Below, one piece after another: positions 50,299 to 59,345 of a DNA stretch of 64,000 bases. The notes under the pieces were generated by a model, which was not told the origin of the DNA, did no database searches, and saw nothing but the letters and a program-made list of their open reading frames with translations. Source of the DNA: Sphingomonas sp. IBVSS2 (GTDB taxonomy: Bacteria; Pseudomonadota; Alphaproteobacteria; Sphingomonadales; Sphingomonadaceae). The stretch is from contig NZ_NFUR01000001.1 in the NCBI RefSeq assembly GCF_002127225.1, positions 435,592-499,591 on the forward strand. The letters run 5' to 3'. The first letter of the stretch is position 1. Each line of letters opens with the position of its first letter. Both the position numbers and the translations under genes were made by a program.

Positions 50299-51153
50299 AT
50301 GCGGACGGTGAAGCGGGTGCACCCGGCCTTTCGCGACGACATCGGCGATCTCGTCACGCGGCGGCCGGTGCCGGGCCCGGCGATCGGGCATGTCGGCACC
50401 TTCCTGTTCCTCAACCATCACGGCCCGCAGACCTATCCGGCGAACAATCGCGGCCTGCCCTTCGGCCCACATCCGCATCGCGGCTTCGAGACGGTGACGT
50501 TCATCCTGGCGGGCGAACTGGCGCATACCGACAGCGCCGGCCATGCGAGCGTCATTCGCGCCGGGGGCATCCAGTGGATGACTGCGGGCAGCGGCATCGT
50601 CCATGCCGAAGTCTCCCCCGCCGGGTTCAAGCGCGACGGCGGCCCGATGGAGATCCTCCAGCTCTGGGTGAACCTGCCCGCCAGGCTCAAGATGACCGCG
50701 CCGCGCTACATCGGCGCGCAGGCCGGGGCGATTCCGTCGGTCACCGCCGATGGTGCCACCGTTCATCTGGTCTCCGGCGAGCTCGGCGGCGCGAAGGGCG
50801 TGGTCGATTCGCTGACCGGCGTCTTCCTGAGCTGGGTGGAGATCGCGGCCGGCGGCAGCGTGACCTTTTCCGGGCTCGAGGGGCGTGACGTGTTCCTCTA
50901 CGCCGTGCGGGGCGTGTTCCACGTGGAAGGCACGGCGGTCGCGCATTTCCATCTCGCCGAGCTGGCCCCTGGCGACACGGTGACGATCACCGCCGACGCC
51001 CCCGCGCTGTTCCTGTTCGGCCACGCCGCGCCGATCGACGAGCCGATCGTGGCGCACGGGCCCTTCGTGATGAACAGCGAGGCCGAGATCCGCCAAGCTT
51101 ATCAGGACTATCAGGCGGGCAAGTTCGGCGTCGCCGAGATCGTCGAGGCCTGA
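50299..51153 (+). CDS. Pirin-family cupin protein
   Basis: 284 residues, a normal pirin length. The N-terminal cupin metal site contains FGPHPHRGFETVTFILAGEL with two His (HPH) and a later His-Glu in GSGIVHAEVSP; the C-terminal cupin is degenerate. Pirins have been shown to act as quercetinases or as regulators; substrate unknown here. It sits four bases after metW in the same direction and may be cotranscribed. Confidence 0.9.
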   Translation: MRTVKRVHPAFRDDIGDLVTRRPVPGPAIGHVGTFLFLNHHGPQTYPANNRGLPFGPHPHRGFETVTFILAGELAHTDSAGHASVIRAGGIQWMTAGSGIVHAEVSPAGFKRDGGPMEILQLWVNLPARLKMTAPRYIGAQAGAIPSVTADGATVHLVSGELGGAKGVVDSLTGVFLSWVEIAAGGSVTFSGLEGRDVFLYAVRGVFHVEGTAVAHFHLAELAPGDTVTITADAPALFLFGHAAPIDEPIVAHGPFVMNSEAEIRQAYQDYQAGKFGVAEIVEA

Positions 51154-51163
51154 ATTTGCGGGC

Positions 51164-51598
51164 CTAGCGCCTCACGCCCCAGTTCACGATGACGTTGGTG
51201 GTCGCCGTGCCCGATTCGGCCATCACCCGCAGCGTGCGCCGGTCGCCCTCCGTCGCGCTGAACGACTTGCCGTCCTCGATACCGAGCGACAGGCCCGAGG
51301 CGATGGCCTGCTGCTTCGACCAGGCGAGAATCGCCGCGGGCGTGGCGAAATCGGTGTAGATCACCGTGCCGCTGCGCCTGCCCGTCACCGCCACGTCCCC
51401 GCTGGTGCAGCTGATGATCTTGGCTTCCTTGTAGACCGGCACGAAATCGGGCTTGTCGTTGCAGGTGCCGGCGGCGACCTTGGCGGGCACGCCCTTCGAG
51501 GTCGCCTCGATCACGTTCTGCGCGGCCGGGTCGTTGGTCGTCTTGGGGCCGCCACAGGCCGCCGCCAGCAGGGCCAATCCAGTCACTGCGCCACGCAT
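51164..51598 (-). CDS. Predicted small outer-membrane lipoprotein, function unknown
   Basis: 144 residues from the ATG at 51598, with AGGAGGGA upstream. The N-terminal lipobox AAACGG (Cys at residue 15) follows a short hydrophobic segment, so a lipoprotein is likely. The rest is soluble and contains two further cysteines (CNDKPDFVPVYKEAKIISC), which could form a disulfide in the periplasm. No family recognised. It shares the strand with ssb but the two are unrelated in function. Confidence 0.7.
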   Translation of the reverse strand: MRGAVTGLALLAAACGGPKTTNDPAAQNVIEATSKGVPAKVAAGTCNDKPDFVPVYKEAKIISCTSGDVAVTGRRSGTVIYTDFATPAAILAWSKQQAIASGLSLGIEDGKSFSATEGDRRTLRVMAESGTATTNVIVNWGVRR

Positions 51599-51644
51599 GG
51601 AGATCCCTCCTGGTTCAGTGCGGCCAGGCTCGGAACGGCCAGGC

Positions 51645-52199
51645 TCAGAACGGAACGTCGTCGTCCAGATCGTCGGGGAAGCCGCCGCCGAAGCTGCCGC
51701 CGCCGCCACCGCCCGAACGCTGGCCGCCGCTGTTGAAATTGCCGCCGCCCCGGCTGGACGACTGACCGGCAAACTCATCGCCGCCGCCCGGGTTCCAATC
51801 GTCGCCGCCCGAGGAGCGGCCACCGCCACTACCGCCACCGCCGCCGGGCGCGCCGTCGAGCATGGTGAGCACCGAGTTGAAGCCCTGGAGCACGATCTCG
51901 GTCGAATAGCGGTCCTGGCCGTTCTGGTCCTGCCATTTGCGGGTGGTCAGCGCGCCTTCGATATAGACCTTGCTGCCCTTGCGCAGATAGCGCTCGGCGA
52001 CATTCGCCAGGCCTTCGTTGAAGACCTTGACCGTGTGCCACTCGGTCTTTTCCTTGCGCTCGCCCGAGTTGCGATCCTTCCAGCTTTCCGAGGTGGCGAT
52101 GCGCAGCTCGACCACCTTGCCGCCATTCTGGAAGCTGCGGCTCTCGGGATCGCGCCCGAGATTGCCCACCAGGATCACTTTGTTGACGCTGCCCGCCAT
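51645..52199 (-). CDS. ssb: Single-stranded DNA-binding protein SSB
   Basis: 184 residues. OB fold at about 1-110 ([60 protein letters not shown]). A Gly/Ser-rich, disordered linker leads to the acidic tip DDLDDDVPF, which recruits repair and replication partners. Typical bacterial SSB. Confidence 0.97.
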   Translation of the reverse strand: MAGSVNKVILVGNLGRDPESRSFQNGGKVVELRIATSESWKDRNSGERKEKTEWHTVKVFNEGLANVAERYLRKGSKVYIEGALTTRKWQDQNGQDRYSTEIVLQGFNSVLTMLDGAPGGGGGSGGGRSSGGDDWNPGGGDEFAGQSSSRGGGNFNSGGQRSGGGGGGSFGGGFPDDLDDDVPF

Positions 52200-52240
52200 G
52201 GAAACTCCGCTTCGAAATCTGTAGATGCTTTGGTGAGGAT

Positions 52241-52414
52241 ATGGCCGAGATCATCAACTTCAACAAGGCGCGCAAGGCCAGGGCAAAGGCCGAGAAGCCG
52301 ATCCGTGCACAGGAAAATCGCGCGCGCTTCGGCCGAACCAAGGCCGAGAAGCAGGCCGAGGCCGCCGAAAAGGCGCGCATCGCGAAGGCGCTGGACGATG
52401 CCAGGCGCGACTAG
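52241..52414 (+). CDS. DUF4169-family small basic protein
   Basis: 57 residues starting [19 protein letters not shown], very rich in Lys, Arg and Ala and helical, ending ALDDARRD. The start matches the conserved opening of DUF4169 proteins of alphaproteobacteria. Ribosome site GAGG lies just before the ATG. The stop codon TAG lies in a CTAG shared with the stop of the convergent feoB, so the two genes end within the same four bases. Function unknown. Confidence 0.8.
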   Translation: MAEIINFNKARKARAKAEKPIRAQENRARFGRTKAEKQAEAAEKARIAKALDDARRD

Positions 52415-54261
52415 AGCCCCAGCGCCACCGCGCTCCAATAGGTGAGCCCCGCCGCCGCATAGGCGAGCGTGAAGAGATAGCCGATCATGAACATCGGCCA
52501 TTTCCAGCCATTGGTCTCACGCCGCGTCACCGCGATCGTCGAAATGCACTGTGGGGCGAAGACGAACCACATCAGGAAGGCGAGCGCGGTCGGCAGGCTC
52601 CAGCGCTTGCGCAGATTCTCGGTGATCGTCGCCTCGCCCTTGGCATCCTCGGGATTGTCGACGGCATAGACGGTGCCGATCGCCGCGACCGCCGCCTCGC
52701 GCGCCGCCATTGCGGGAAGCAGCGCCAGCGAGATGTCGTGATTGAACCCGATCGGCTTCACCACGACTTCGATCCCGCTCGCGATGCGCCCGGCGATCGA
52801 ATATTCGCTCTGCTTCATGCCCGCCGGCGCCTGGGGGAAGGTGGCGAGCAGCCACAGGATGGCGACGGTGGCGGCGATGGTGGTGCCGGCGCGCTTCAGG
52901 AAGATCTCGGCGCGCTGCCACAGGCCGAGCACGATGTCGCGCAGGCGCGGCAGCTGGTATTTGGGCATCTCCATCATGAAGCCCGACGTCGCACCCTTCG
53001 TCACCGTGCGGCGGAGCAGCAGCGCCGCGCAGAAGGCGCCGGCGATGCCGAGGATATAGAGCCCGAACAGCACCAGCCCCTGCAGTCCGATGCCGGGCAG
53101 CACCGCGCGATCGGGAATCAGCGCGCCGATGATGATCGCATAGACCGGAAGGCGCGCCGAGCAGGTCATCAGCGGCGCGATCAGGATGGTGGTGAGCCGG
53201 TCCTTCTCGTCGGCGATGGTGCGCGTCGCCATGATGCCGGGCACCGCGCAGGCGAAGCTGGAGAGCAGGGGAATGAACGCGCGGCCGGACAGGCCGACAC
53301 CGGCCATCACCCGGTCCATCAGCATCGCGGCGCGGACCATGTAGCCGGTCGCCTCGAGCACCAGGATGAAGGCGAACAGGATCAGGATCTGCGGCAGGAA
53401 GACGACGACGGCACCGACACCCGCGATCAGGCCCTGGACGAGGAAGTCGCGGAGGAACCCGTCGGGCAGCGCGCCGGCGACGGCGCCCTCGAGCCAGGCC
53501 ATGCCCGCCTCGATCCAGCCCATCGGCGCTTCGGCCCAGGCGAAGACCGACTGGAACATGACGAACATCAGCGCGAGCAGGATGATCGGCCCGGCGACCG
53601 GATGGAGCACCACCGCGTCGATCCGGTGGGTCCAGCGGCGCGCGGCCGTCTCCGAGACGGTGACCGCGGCGGCGATCTGGCGGGCGCGGCGCTGGAGGAC
53701 GACGATGTCGTGCTGGACGCCCGCGCCCTCGCGCAGCTTGTGATTGCCCCTGACCGCGTCGCCCAGCCGCTCCTTGAGCGCGTCGATCCCGCGCTTGCGC
53801 ACCGCAACGGTGGCGACCACCGGCACGCCGAGCTCGCGCTCCAGCGCCTCGGCATCGAGGATCAGGCCGTCGCGCTCGGCCATGTCGACCATGTTGAGCG
53901 CAACCACCATGGGCAGGCCCAGGGCGATCAACTGGAGCGTGAAGCGCAGGTGATTGTCGAGATTGGTGGCGTCGACCACCACGATGATCGCATCGGGCAG
54001 CTTCTCGCCCTGCTGCTTGCCGAACAGCACGTCGCGCGTCACAGCCTCGTCGGGCGAGGACGGATCGAGGCTGTAGGTGCCGGGCAGGTCGAGCAGCTCG
54101 ACCGGCCGGCCGTCGGGCAGCGACAGGCGGCCGGCATGGCGCTCCACGGTGACGCCCGGATAATTGCCGACCTTCTGCCGCGCGCCGGTCATCGCGTTGA
54201 ACAGGGCGCTCTTGCCGGCATTGGGATTGCCGACCAGCGCAACCAGCGGCGCGGCGTTCAT
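52411..54261 (-). CDS. feoB: Ferrous iron transport GTPase/permease FeoB
   Basis: 616 residues, shorter than E. coli FeoB (773). The N-terminal GTPase has G1 GNPNAGKSALFNAMTGARQ, G3 DLPGTYSL and G4 NMVD. The core membrane domains show two gate repeats, with LLSSFACAVPGIMATRTIAD and APLMTCSARLPVYAIIIGAL. The C-terminal tail is short and lacks the last regulatory part. Imports Fe2+ across the inner membrane with FeoA. Confidence 0.94.
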   Translation of the reverse strand: MNAAPLVALVGNPNAGKSALFNAMTGARQKVGNYPGVTVERHAGRLSLPDGRPVELLDLPGTYSLDPSSPDEAVTRDVLFGKQQGEKLPDAIIVVVDATNLDNHLRFTLQLIALGLPMVVALNMVDMAERDGLILDAEALERELGVPVVATVAVRKRGIDALKERLGDAVRGNHKLREGAGVQHDIVVLQRRARQIAAAVTVSETAARRWTHRIDAVVLHPVAGPIILLALMFVMFQSVFAWAEAPMGWIEAGMAWLEGAVAGALPDGFLRDFLVQGLIAGVGAVVVFLPQILILFAFILVLEATGYMVRAAMLMDRVMAGVGLSGRAFIPLLSSFACAVPGIMATRTIADEKDRLTTILIAPLMTCSARLPVYAIIIGALIPDRAVLPGIGLQGLVLFGLYILGIAGAFCAALLLRRTVTKGATSGFMMEMPKYQLPRLRDIVLGLWQRAEIFLKRAGTTIAATVAILWLLATFPQAPAGMKQSEYSIAGRIASGIEVVVKPIGFNHDISLALLPAMAAREAAVAAIGTVYAVDNPEDAKGEATITENLRKRWSLPTALAFLMWFVFAPQCISTIAVTRRETNGWKWPMFMIGYLFTLAYAAAGLTYWSAVALGL

Positions 54262-54530
54262 GCGCCGGGACTGACGTGGATCGCCGAGGCGACGTGGCGG
54301 CGCAGCGCGACGATCATCCGGCCGATCCGGCAGGCGATCGGCCCGCCGCCGAGCAGGCCCGACTTGTGGAGCAGCTCGACCTCGACGCCCTCGTCCAGCC
54401 CCAGCTCGCGCAGGCGCCGGCCTTCGGGCTCGCTAAGCTTGCTCCAGTCGATCGTGGCGACGGCCGCGGGCTTGTGGCGGGGCAGGCTGGCAAGCGGTAC
54501 GGGCACGGGAATCGCAGCGGGGGCATTCAT
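54258..54530 (-). CDS. feoA: Ferrous iron transport protein FeoA
   Basis: 90 residues from the ATG at 54530; earlier starts at 54542 (ATG) and 54548 (TTG) fall within the Fur-like site. SH3-like FeoA domain: RRLRELGLDEGVEVELLHKS and a later PIACRIGRMIVALRRHVA. A cytoplasmic regulator of FeoB, whose start it overlaps by four bases (ATGA). Confidence 0.9.
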   Translation of the reverse strand: MNAPAAIPVPVPLASLPRHKPAAVATIDWSKLSEPEGRRLRELGLDEGVEVELLHKSGLLGGGPIACRIGRMIVALRRHVASAIHVSPGA

Positions 54531-54532
54531 GC

Positions 54533-54548
54533 TGCGAGTCATTATCAA
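54533..54548 (-). promoter_or_regulatory. Putative Fur-type iron box before feoA
   Basis: The minus strand reads TTGATAATGACTCGCA, similar to the alphaproteobacterial Fur site TTGCGAATGATTCGCAA and containing GATAATGA of the classical Fur box. It lies just before the feoA ATG, as expected for iron repression. Sequence similarity only. Confidence 0.45.
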
Positions 54549-54593
54549 TTGCGAGTGCCCTGCGCCAGTGGGATTGTCCTGCGCCGCCCCCGA

Positions 54594-55253
54594 TCAAACC
54601 GCCGGGTAGCGCAGCCTGCCGATGAAGCGGGAAAGGCTGAAGCGATGCTCGGGCGGTGTCAGCCATTTCGCCTTGGCCCGCTCGAACTGCATGATGTTCT
54701 CGATCCGGCGGGCGAGGAAGGCACGCGTATCGGCCTGGCCCTCGCTCTCGTCGTCGAGGAACACCGCGATCGTCGCGGCATAGACGGCGCCCAGCGTCAC
54801 GCGCTTGGAATAATGGTTGTAGTCGGTCGTGGTGTCGCCGGCGGCGCGCCACATCGCATCGGCGGCGCGCCAGCCGAGCCGCGCCCCGCGCGCGGCGTTC
54901 TGCGGCATGGCGAGGATGGCGAGCGCGCGTCGCAACGCCTCGCGGTGCGGGGCGGCGAGATCGAGCCGGGCCTCGACCAGCGAAGTGATACGGGCGCGAA
55001 TCTTCATGTCGCCAAGCTGCTCCGGCGTGAAGCGGGCGAGCATCGCGGCGTCGATCGCGGCGAACCAGGCGTCGATCATCGCCACCGGCCCGTCGGTGAA
55101 GGCGAGCCGGGCGACGTCGCGATCGACGCCCAGGCCGTCCGCCGCGGCGTCGAGCGCGCGGTTGTTCCAGCCGTCGAACGCCGCATTGGCCGCCACTTCC
55201 GGCGCCAGCGCGGTGCGAAGTTCGTCGAGAGTCGCGTCCTTCAGGTCCATCAT
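54594..55253 (-). CDS. COQ9-family ubiquinone biosynthesis protein
   Basis: 219 residues. COQ9 fold, N-terminal three-helix TetR-like domain (LRTALAPEVAANAAFDGWNN followed by RALDAAADGLGVDRDVARLA). A later region contains DAMWRAAGDTTTDYNHYSKR, the most conserved COQ9 motif. In mitochondria COQ9 binds lipids and presents intermediates to COQ7. The start overlaps the EamA stop (ATGA). Bacterial homologues occur in alphaproteobacteria. Confidence 0.88.
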   Translation of the reverse strand: MMDLKDATLDELRTALAPEVAANAAFDGWNNRALDAAADGLGVDRDVARLAFTDGPVAMIDAWFAAIDAAMLARFTPEQLGDMKIRARITSLVEARLDLAAPHREALRRALAILAMPQNAARGARLGWRAADAMWRAAGDTTTDYNHYSKRVTLGAVYAATIAVFLDDESEGQADTRAFLARRIENIMQFERAKAKWLTPPEHRFSLSRFIGRLRYPAV

Positions 55254-56179
55254 GCCGGTTTAGCCTCCCCGGCTTCCGGCGCAACCCGTGCGCCGCCGCT
55301 GCGCACCAGCACCAGCGCGATCGCCACCAGCACCGCGCCGATACAATCGGCGACGCCCAGCCGCTCTCCATAGGCGATCCAGCCGACGGTGCCCGCGACG
55401 ATCGGCTGGGTGAGCAGCGCGATGCCGACGACGAGGGGCGGGAGAAGGCCGATCGCATAGATCATCAGCCCCTGCCCCACCACCTGGCTCGCCAGCGCCA
55501 AGCCGATCAGCACGCCCCAATGCCCCGGCCAGAATTTCTCGCCGAAGAACAGGGCGGCGAGCAGCAGCGGAAACAGGCTGGCGAGCGTGGAGAGGGCGAG
55601 CGCCGGAAGCGGCGCCATCGCTTCGCGCGCCTTGCCCATCAGCACGAAATAGACGGTGTAGAGCGTGCCCGCGAGCAGGCAGAGCAGGTCGCCGACCAGA
55701 TGATCGGGCGAGAGCTGATAGGAACGGCCGAGCAGCAGCCCCGCCCCCGCCGCGGCCAGCGCCAGCGCGATCCCCTGGGTCCGCGTCGGCCACATGCGCG
55801 CGACGAGGAAGCCGTAGATCGGGTACATCAGCGTCGCCGAATTGCCGAACAGAGTCGCATTGGCGAGCGTGGTCTGCAGGATGCCGACATGCCAGCTCGC
55901 CAGGTCCGCCGCGAAGGCGATGCCGCCAAGGGCGATCGGCAGCCACAGCCCGCGCGCCGGGGCGAAGGGGCGCTTCTGGCCGGCAAAGGAAAGCACGACC
56001 AGGATCGGTGCGGCGAGCGCGATGCGCCAGAAACCGGCCGCCACCGGCCCGACATCGGCCAGCCGCACGAACCACGGCCCGAAGGCGAGCGCGACGTTGC
56101 CGGCAAGCAATGCCGCGATCGGCAACGCAGAGGCGGTTTGCGGTGCGGTAGCTTTTCTTGGGGGTCCGGGCCGATGCAT
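55250..56179 (-). CDS. EamA/DMT-family transporter
   Basis: 309 residues with ten membrane helices in two EamA repeats. The repeat ends carry FGNSATLMYPIYGFLVARMW and the second-half blocks VVGIALLTQPIVAGTVGWIA with YGERLGVADCIGAVLVAIAL. Drug/metabolite transporter superfamily; the substrate (amino acids, nucleosides or similar) is not predictable. Coupled to coq9 and divergent from the ene-reductase. Confidence 0.9.
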   Translation of the reverse strand: MHRPGPPRKATAPQTASALPIAALLAGNVALAFGPWFVRLADVGPVAAGFWRIALAAPILVVLSFAGQKRPFAPARGLWLPIALGGIAFAADLASWHVGILQTTLANATLFGNSATLMYPIYGFLVARMWPTRTQGIALALAAAGAGLLLGRSYQLSPDHLVGDLLCLLAGTLYTVYFVLMGKAREAMAPLPALALSTLASLFPLLLAALFFGEKFWPGHWGVLIGLALASQVVGQGLMIYAIGLLPPLVVGIALLTQPIVAGTVGWIAYGERLGVADCIGAVLVAIALVLVRSGGARVAPEAGEAKPA

Positions 56180-56235
56180 GCGCCCCCTTAGCCACCTATT
56201 TGGCCGCCGTCACAGTCGTTAGGGAAACTGCCTCG

Positions 56236-57330
56236 ATGCCGAGCCTGTTCGATCCGATCCAACTGGGCGCGATCCATGCGCCGAACCGCATGCTGATGGC
56301 GCCGCTGACCCGCGGGCGCGCGACCCGCGCACATGTGCCGACGCCGATCATGGCCGATTATTACGCCCAGCGGGCAAGCGCCGGGCTGATCATCTCCGAG
56401 GCGACCGGCATCAGCCAGCAGGGCCTGGGCTGGGCCTATGCCCCCGGCCTGTGGAACGACGCGCAGACCGATGCCTGGAAGCCGATCGTGGAAGCGGTGC
56501 ACCAGGCCGGCGGACGCATCGTCGCGCAGCTCTGGCACATGGGCCGGCTGGTCCATTCCGACTTCCTGGACGGCGCCCCGCCCGTCTCGGCCTCCGCCAC
56601 CACCGCGCCGGGCACCGTCCGCACCTATCCGGCGGAGGACAGCGGCGAGATCCGGCGCCCCTATGGCGAAGCGCGGCCGCTGCGCACCGACGAGATCCCC
56701 GGCATCCTCGACGATTATGCCAATGCCGCCCGCAATGCGATCCGCGCCGGCTTCGACGGCGTGCAGATCCACGCCGCGAACGGCTATCTGATCGACCAGT
56801 TCCTGCGCGACAATTCCAACTTCCGCGACGACGGCTATGGCGGGTCGATCCCCAACCGGGTGCGGCTGCTGCGCGAAGTGACGCAGCGGGTGGTCGACAC
56901 GATCGGCGGCGAGCGTACCGGCGTGCGGCTCTCCCCCAATGGCGAAGTGCAGGGCGTCAACGACAGCAGCCCGCACGCGCTGTTCGAAGCGGCGGCGGCG
57001 GCGCTCGACGCGATCGGCATCGCCTTTCTCGAGATGCGCGAGCCGCGGGCCGGCGGCACGCGCGGGCTGCCCGATCATCCGCCGGTGCACCCGGTGATGC
57101 GCAAGGTGTTCAAGGGCCCGCTGGCGCTCAACGCCGACTATCATTTCGACGACGCCCAGGCTGCGCTCGATGCGGGCGAGGCCGATGCGATCGCCTTTGG
57201 CCGCACCTTCCTCGCCAATCCGGACCTGCCGCGGCGGCTGCGCGAAGGCCTGCCGCTCAATCCGCAGCGCGAGGACCTGTTCTATATCGGCGGGACCGAG
57301 GGCTATACCGACTATCCGGTGGCGGTTTAG
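56236..57330 (+). CDS. Old yellow enzyme (NemA-like ene-reductase)
   Basis: 364 residues from the ATG at 56236. FMN-binding TIM barrel of the OYE family: APNRMLMAPLTRGRAT near the N-terminus, the substrate-binding pair in QIHAANGYLIDQFLRDNSNF (His-x-x-Asn), GGSIPNRVRLLREV and, in the C-terminal part, GEADAIAFGRTFLANPDLP. Reduces activated C=C bonds using NADPH. The last four bases overlap the stop of the convergent gene. Confidence 0.93.
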   Translation: MPSLFDPIQLGAIHAPNRMLMAPLTRGRATRAHVPTPIMADYYAQRASAGLIISEATGISQQGLGWAYAPGLWNDAQTDAWKPIVEAVHQAGGRIVAQLWHMGRLVHSDFLDGAPPVSASATTAPGTVRTYPAEDSGEIRRPYGEARPLRTDEIPGILDDYANAARNAIRAGFDGVQIHAANGYLIDQFLRDNSNFRDDGYGGSIPNRVRLLREVTQRVVDTIGGERTGVRLSPNGEVQGVNDSSPHALFEAAAAALDAIGIAFLEMREPRAGGTRGLPDHPPVHPVMRKVFKGPLALNADYHFDDAQAALDAGEADAIAFGRTFLANPDLPRRLREGLPLNPQREDLFYIGGTEGYTDYPVAV

Positions 57331-57770
57331 CCGCCCTTCGCGTCGAGCGCGGTGAGCCAGCTGGTGGCGGCGGTGCGGAGGCCGCCACGCGCCTTGGGAT
57401 TGAACAGCAGGAAGCCCAGCACGATCAAGGCCGGCCAGCCGATGACGGCAAGAAAGAAGCCGCCGACGACGATCAGCACGAGCAGCGCCACGCCGAGCTG
57501 GGTCTGGCCGTCCCGGTCGATCCGGATCGTGCGCGGCGCTTCATTGTCATACCAGCGCGCGGTGACCAGGCCGAACCCCTCCCCGCCCGCATCGCGGCCG
57601 CGCGGCGGGGACGGGCTGGCCGGCCGCGGCGCCTCCATCCGGCGGCGTTTCTCGCCCGGCATCTCGGGCGCGGCGGGAACCGGGCGGACCGGCTCCCCCG
57701 CCAGCGTATCGATCACGACCAGCCGGCGCCCCTGCTCCACTACGCGGTAGCGGGAGGGGGGCATGTCCAT
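57327..57770 (-). CDS. Hypothetical single-pass or two-pass membrane protein
   Basis: 147 residues. A Pro/Arg-rich N-terminal half (residues 1-90) precedes a hydrophobic C-terminal part with one long or two short helices (about 93-128: VALLVLIVVGGFFLAVIGWP then ALIVLGFLLFN). No family recognised. It lies just after ribH on the same strand (five bases), so it may share the rib transcript. Confidence 0.6.
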   Translation of the reverse strand: MDMPPSRYRVVEQGRRLVVIDTLAGEPVRPVPAAPEMPGEKRRRMEAPRPASPSPPRGRDAGGEGFGLVTARWYDNEAPRTIRIDRDGQTQLGVALLVLIVVGGFFLAVIGWPALIVLGFLLFNPKARGGLRTAATSWLTALDAKGG

Positions 57771-57775
57771 GGCCG

Positions 57776-58195
57776 TCAGCCCAGCCGGCTCTTGAGCGCC
57801 AGCATCGCCAGCGCGGCCTTGGCGGCTTCCCCGCCCTTGTCCTTCTCGTCGGGCTTCGCGCGCGTGAGCGCCTGGGCCTCGTTCTCGACGGTGAGGATGC
57901 CGTTGCCGATCGGGATCCCGTCCATCGCCAGCGCCATCAGGCCATGCGCGCTTTCGTTCGAGACGATCTCGAAATGATAGGTCTCGCCGCGGATCACCAC
58001 GCCGAGCGCGACGAACGCATCGTAGCGGCCGGTCTCGGCGGCCATCGCCACCGCACCCGGAATCTCCAGCGCGCCCGGCACCGTAATGGTCTCGTGCTGA
58101 TGCCCGGCCGCCTCGATCGCGCCGCGCGCGCCTTCGAGCAGCAGGTCATTCAGATGCGCGTAGAAGCGCGCTTCGACGATCAGGACACGTGCCAA
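57776..58195 (-). CDS. ribH: 6,7-dimethyl-8-ribityllumazine synthase RibH
   Basis: 139 residues, the standard length. Conserved lumazine synthase motifs: [40 protein letters not shown] and [20 protein letters not shown] with the catalytic His. Condenses 5-amino-6-ribitylaminouracil with 3,4-dihydroxy-2-butanone 4-phosphate. One base after ribBX. Confidence 0.95.
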   Translation of the reverse strand: MARVLIVEARFYAHLNDLLLEGARGAIEAAGHQHETITVPGALEIPGAVAMAAETGRYDAFVALGVVIRGETYHFEIVSNESAHGLMALAMDGIPIGNGILTVENEAQALTRAKPDEKDKGGEAAKAALAMLALKSRLG

Positions 58196-58196
58196 G

Positions 58197-59345
58197 TCAT
58201 TCTCCGGTATCGATGGGATGCTCGCCGACGATCGACAGGCCGTAGCCGTCGAGCCCGACCAGCGTGTGATGGGTGTTGGTGAGCAGGATCATGTCCTGCA
58301 CGCCGAGTTCGGTGAGGATCGTCGCGCCGACGCCGTAATCGCGCAGCTCGTCCATGTCCTTGGCCTCGAGCGTGCCGGCGCGTGCCTGGAGCGCGACGGT
58401 GAACTGGTCCGGGCGCGGCTTGTTGATCACGACCACGACGCCCGCGCCTTCCCGGGCGATGATCTCCATCGAACGGCGCAGCAGCCCGCCGCGCTCGCCG
58501 CCCTCGCCGAAGATGTCGGAGAAGGGCGAAAGCGCATGCATGCGGACGAGCGTCGGCCGGGCCGGGTCGATCCTGCCCTTGACCAGCGCGACCTGCTCGC
58601 TCTCCGTCGCCTTGTTCCAGAAGGTCATCGCGGTCCATTCGCCGCCCCATTCGCTCTCGAAACGCGTCTCGGCGCGCTTCTCGACGAGATGGTCGTGGCG
58701 GCGGCGATAGGCGATCAGGTCGCGGATCGTGCCGAGCTTGAGGTTGTGGAACTGGGCGAAGGCGATGAGATCGTCGAGACGGGCCATGGTGCCGTCGTCC
58801 TTCATGATCTCGCAGATCACACCCGACGGGTTGAGCCCGGCGAGCCGCGCCAGATCGACCGCCGCCTCGGTATGGCCGGTGCGGACGAGGACGCCGCCGT
58901 CGCGGGCGATCAGCGGGAAGACATGGCCAGGCGAAGTGATCGCATCCGGCCCGTTGGCCGCATCGATCGCCACCGCGACCGTGCGCGCGCGATCGGCGGC
59001 CGAGATGCCGGTCGAAATGCCTTCCTTCGCCTCGATCGAAACGGTGAACGCCGTGCCCAGCGGCGTGCCGTTGATGCGCGCCATCGGCTCGAGCTGGAGC
59101 TGGCGGCCCCGCTCCGAAGTGAGCGCGAGACAGATCAGCCCGCGGCCGAAGCGCGCCATGAAATTGACTGCGTCGGGCGTCGCCATCTGGGCGGGGATGA
59201 CGAGATCGCCTTCGTTCTCGCGGTCCTCGTCATCCACCAGGATGACCATCCGGCCGTTGCGGGCCTCGTCGATCAGCTCCTCGGGCGAGGAGAGGAAGGC
59301 GTGCTTCAGGCGCCCCAGTTCATTGGCTCGTTCAGGCTTTGCCAC
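58197..59345 (-). CDS. ribB: DHBP synthase fused to a degenerate GTP cyclohydrolase II domain (RibBX)
   Basis: 382 residues from a GTG at 59345, with GGAGG in good position and overlapping ribE by 14 bases. Residues about 15-215 are DHBP synthase: [20 protein letters not shown] and [20 protein letters not shown] with the catalytic acidic cluster. Residues about 219-380 resemble GTP cyclohydrolase II, but the zinc cysteines are gone ([19 protein letters not shown] in place of the C-x-GD...CDCG pattern). The DHBP half should be active; the other half is probably not catalytic. Confidence 0.88.
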   Translation of the reverse strand: MAKPERANELGRLKHAFLSSPEELIDEARNGRMVILVDDEDRENEGDLVIPAQMATPDAVNFMARFGRGLICLALTSERGRQLQLEPMARINGTPLGTAFTVSIEAKEGISTGISAADRARTVAVAIDAANGPDAITSPGHVFPLIARDGGVLVRTGHTEAAVDLARLAGLNPSGVICEIMKDDGTMARLDDLIAFAQFHNLKLGTIRDLIAYRRRHDHLVEKRAETRFESEWGGEWTAMTFWNKATESEQVALVKGRIDPARPTLVRMHALSPFSDIFGEGGERGGLLRRSMEIIAREGAGVVVVINKPRPDQFTVALQARAGTLEAKDMDELRDYGVGATILTELGVQDMILLTNTHHTLVGLDGYGLSIVGEHPIDTGE

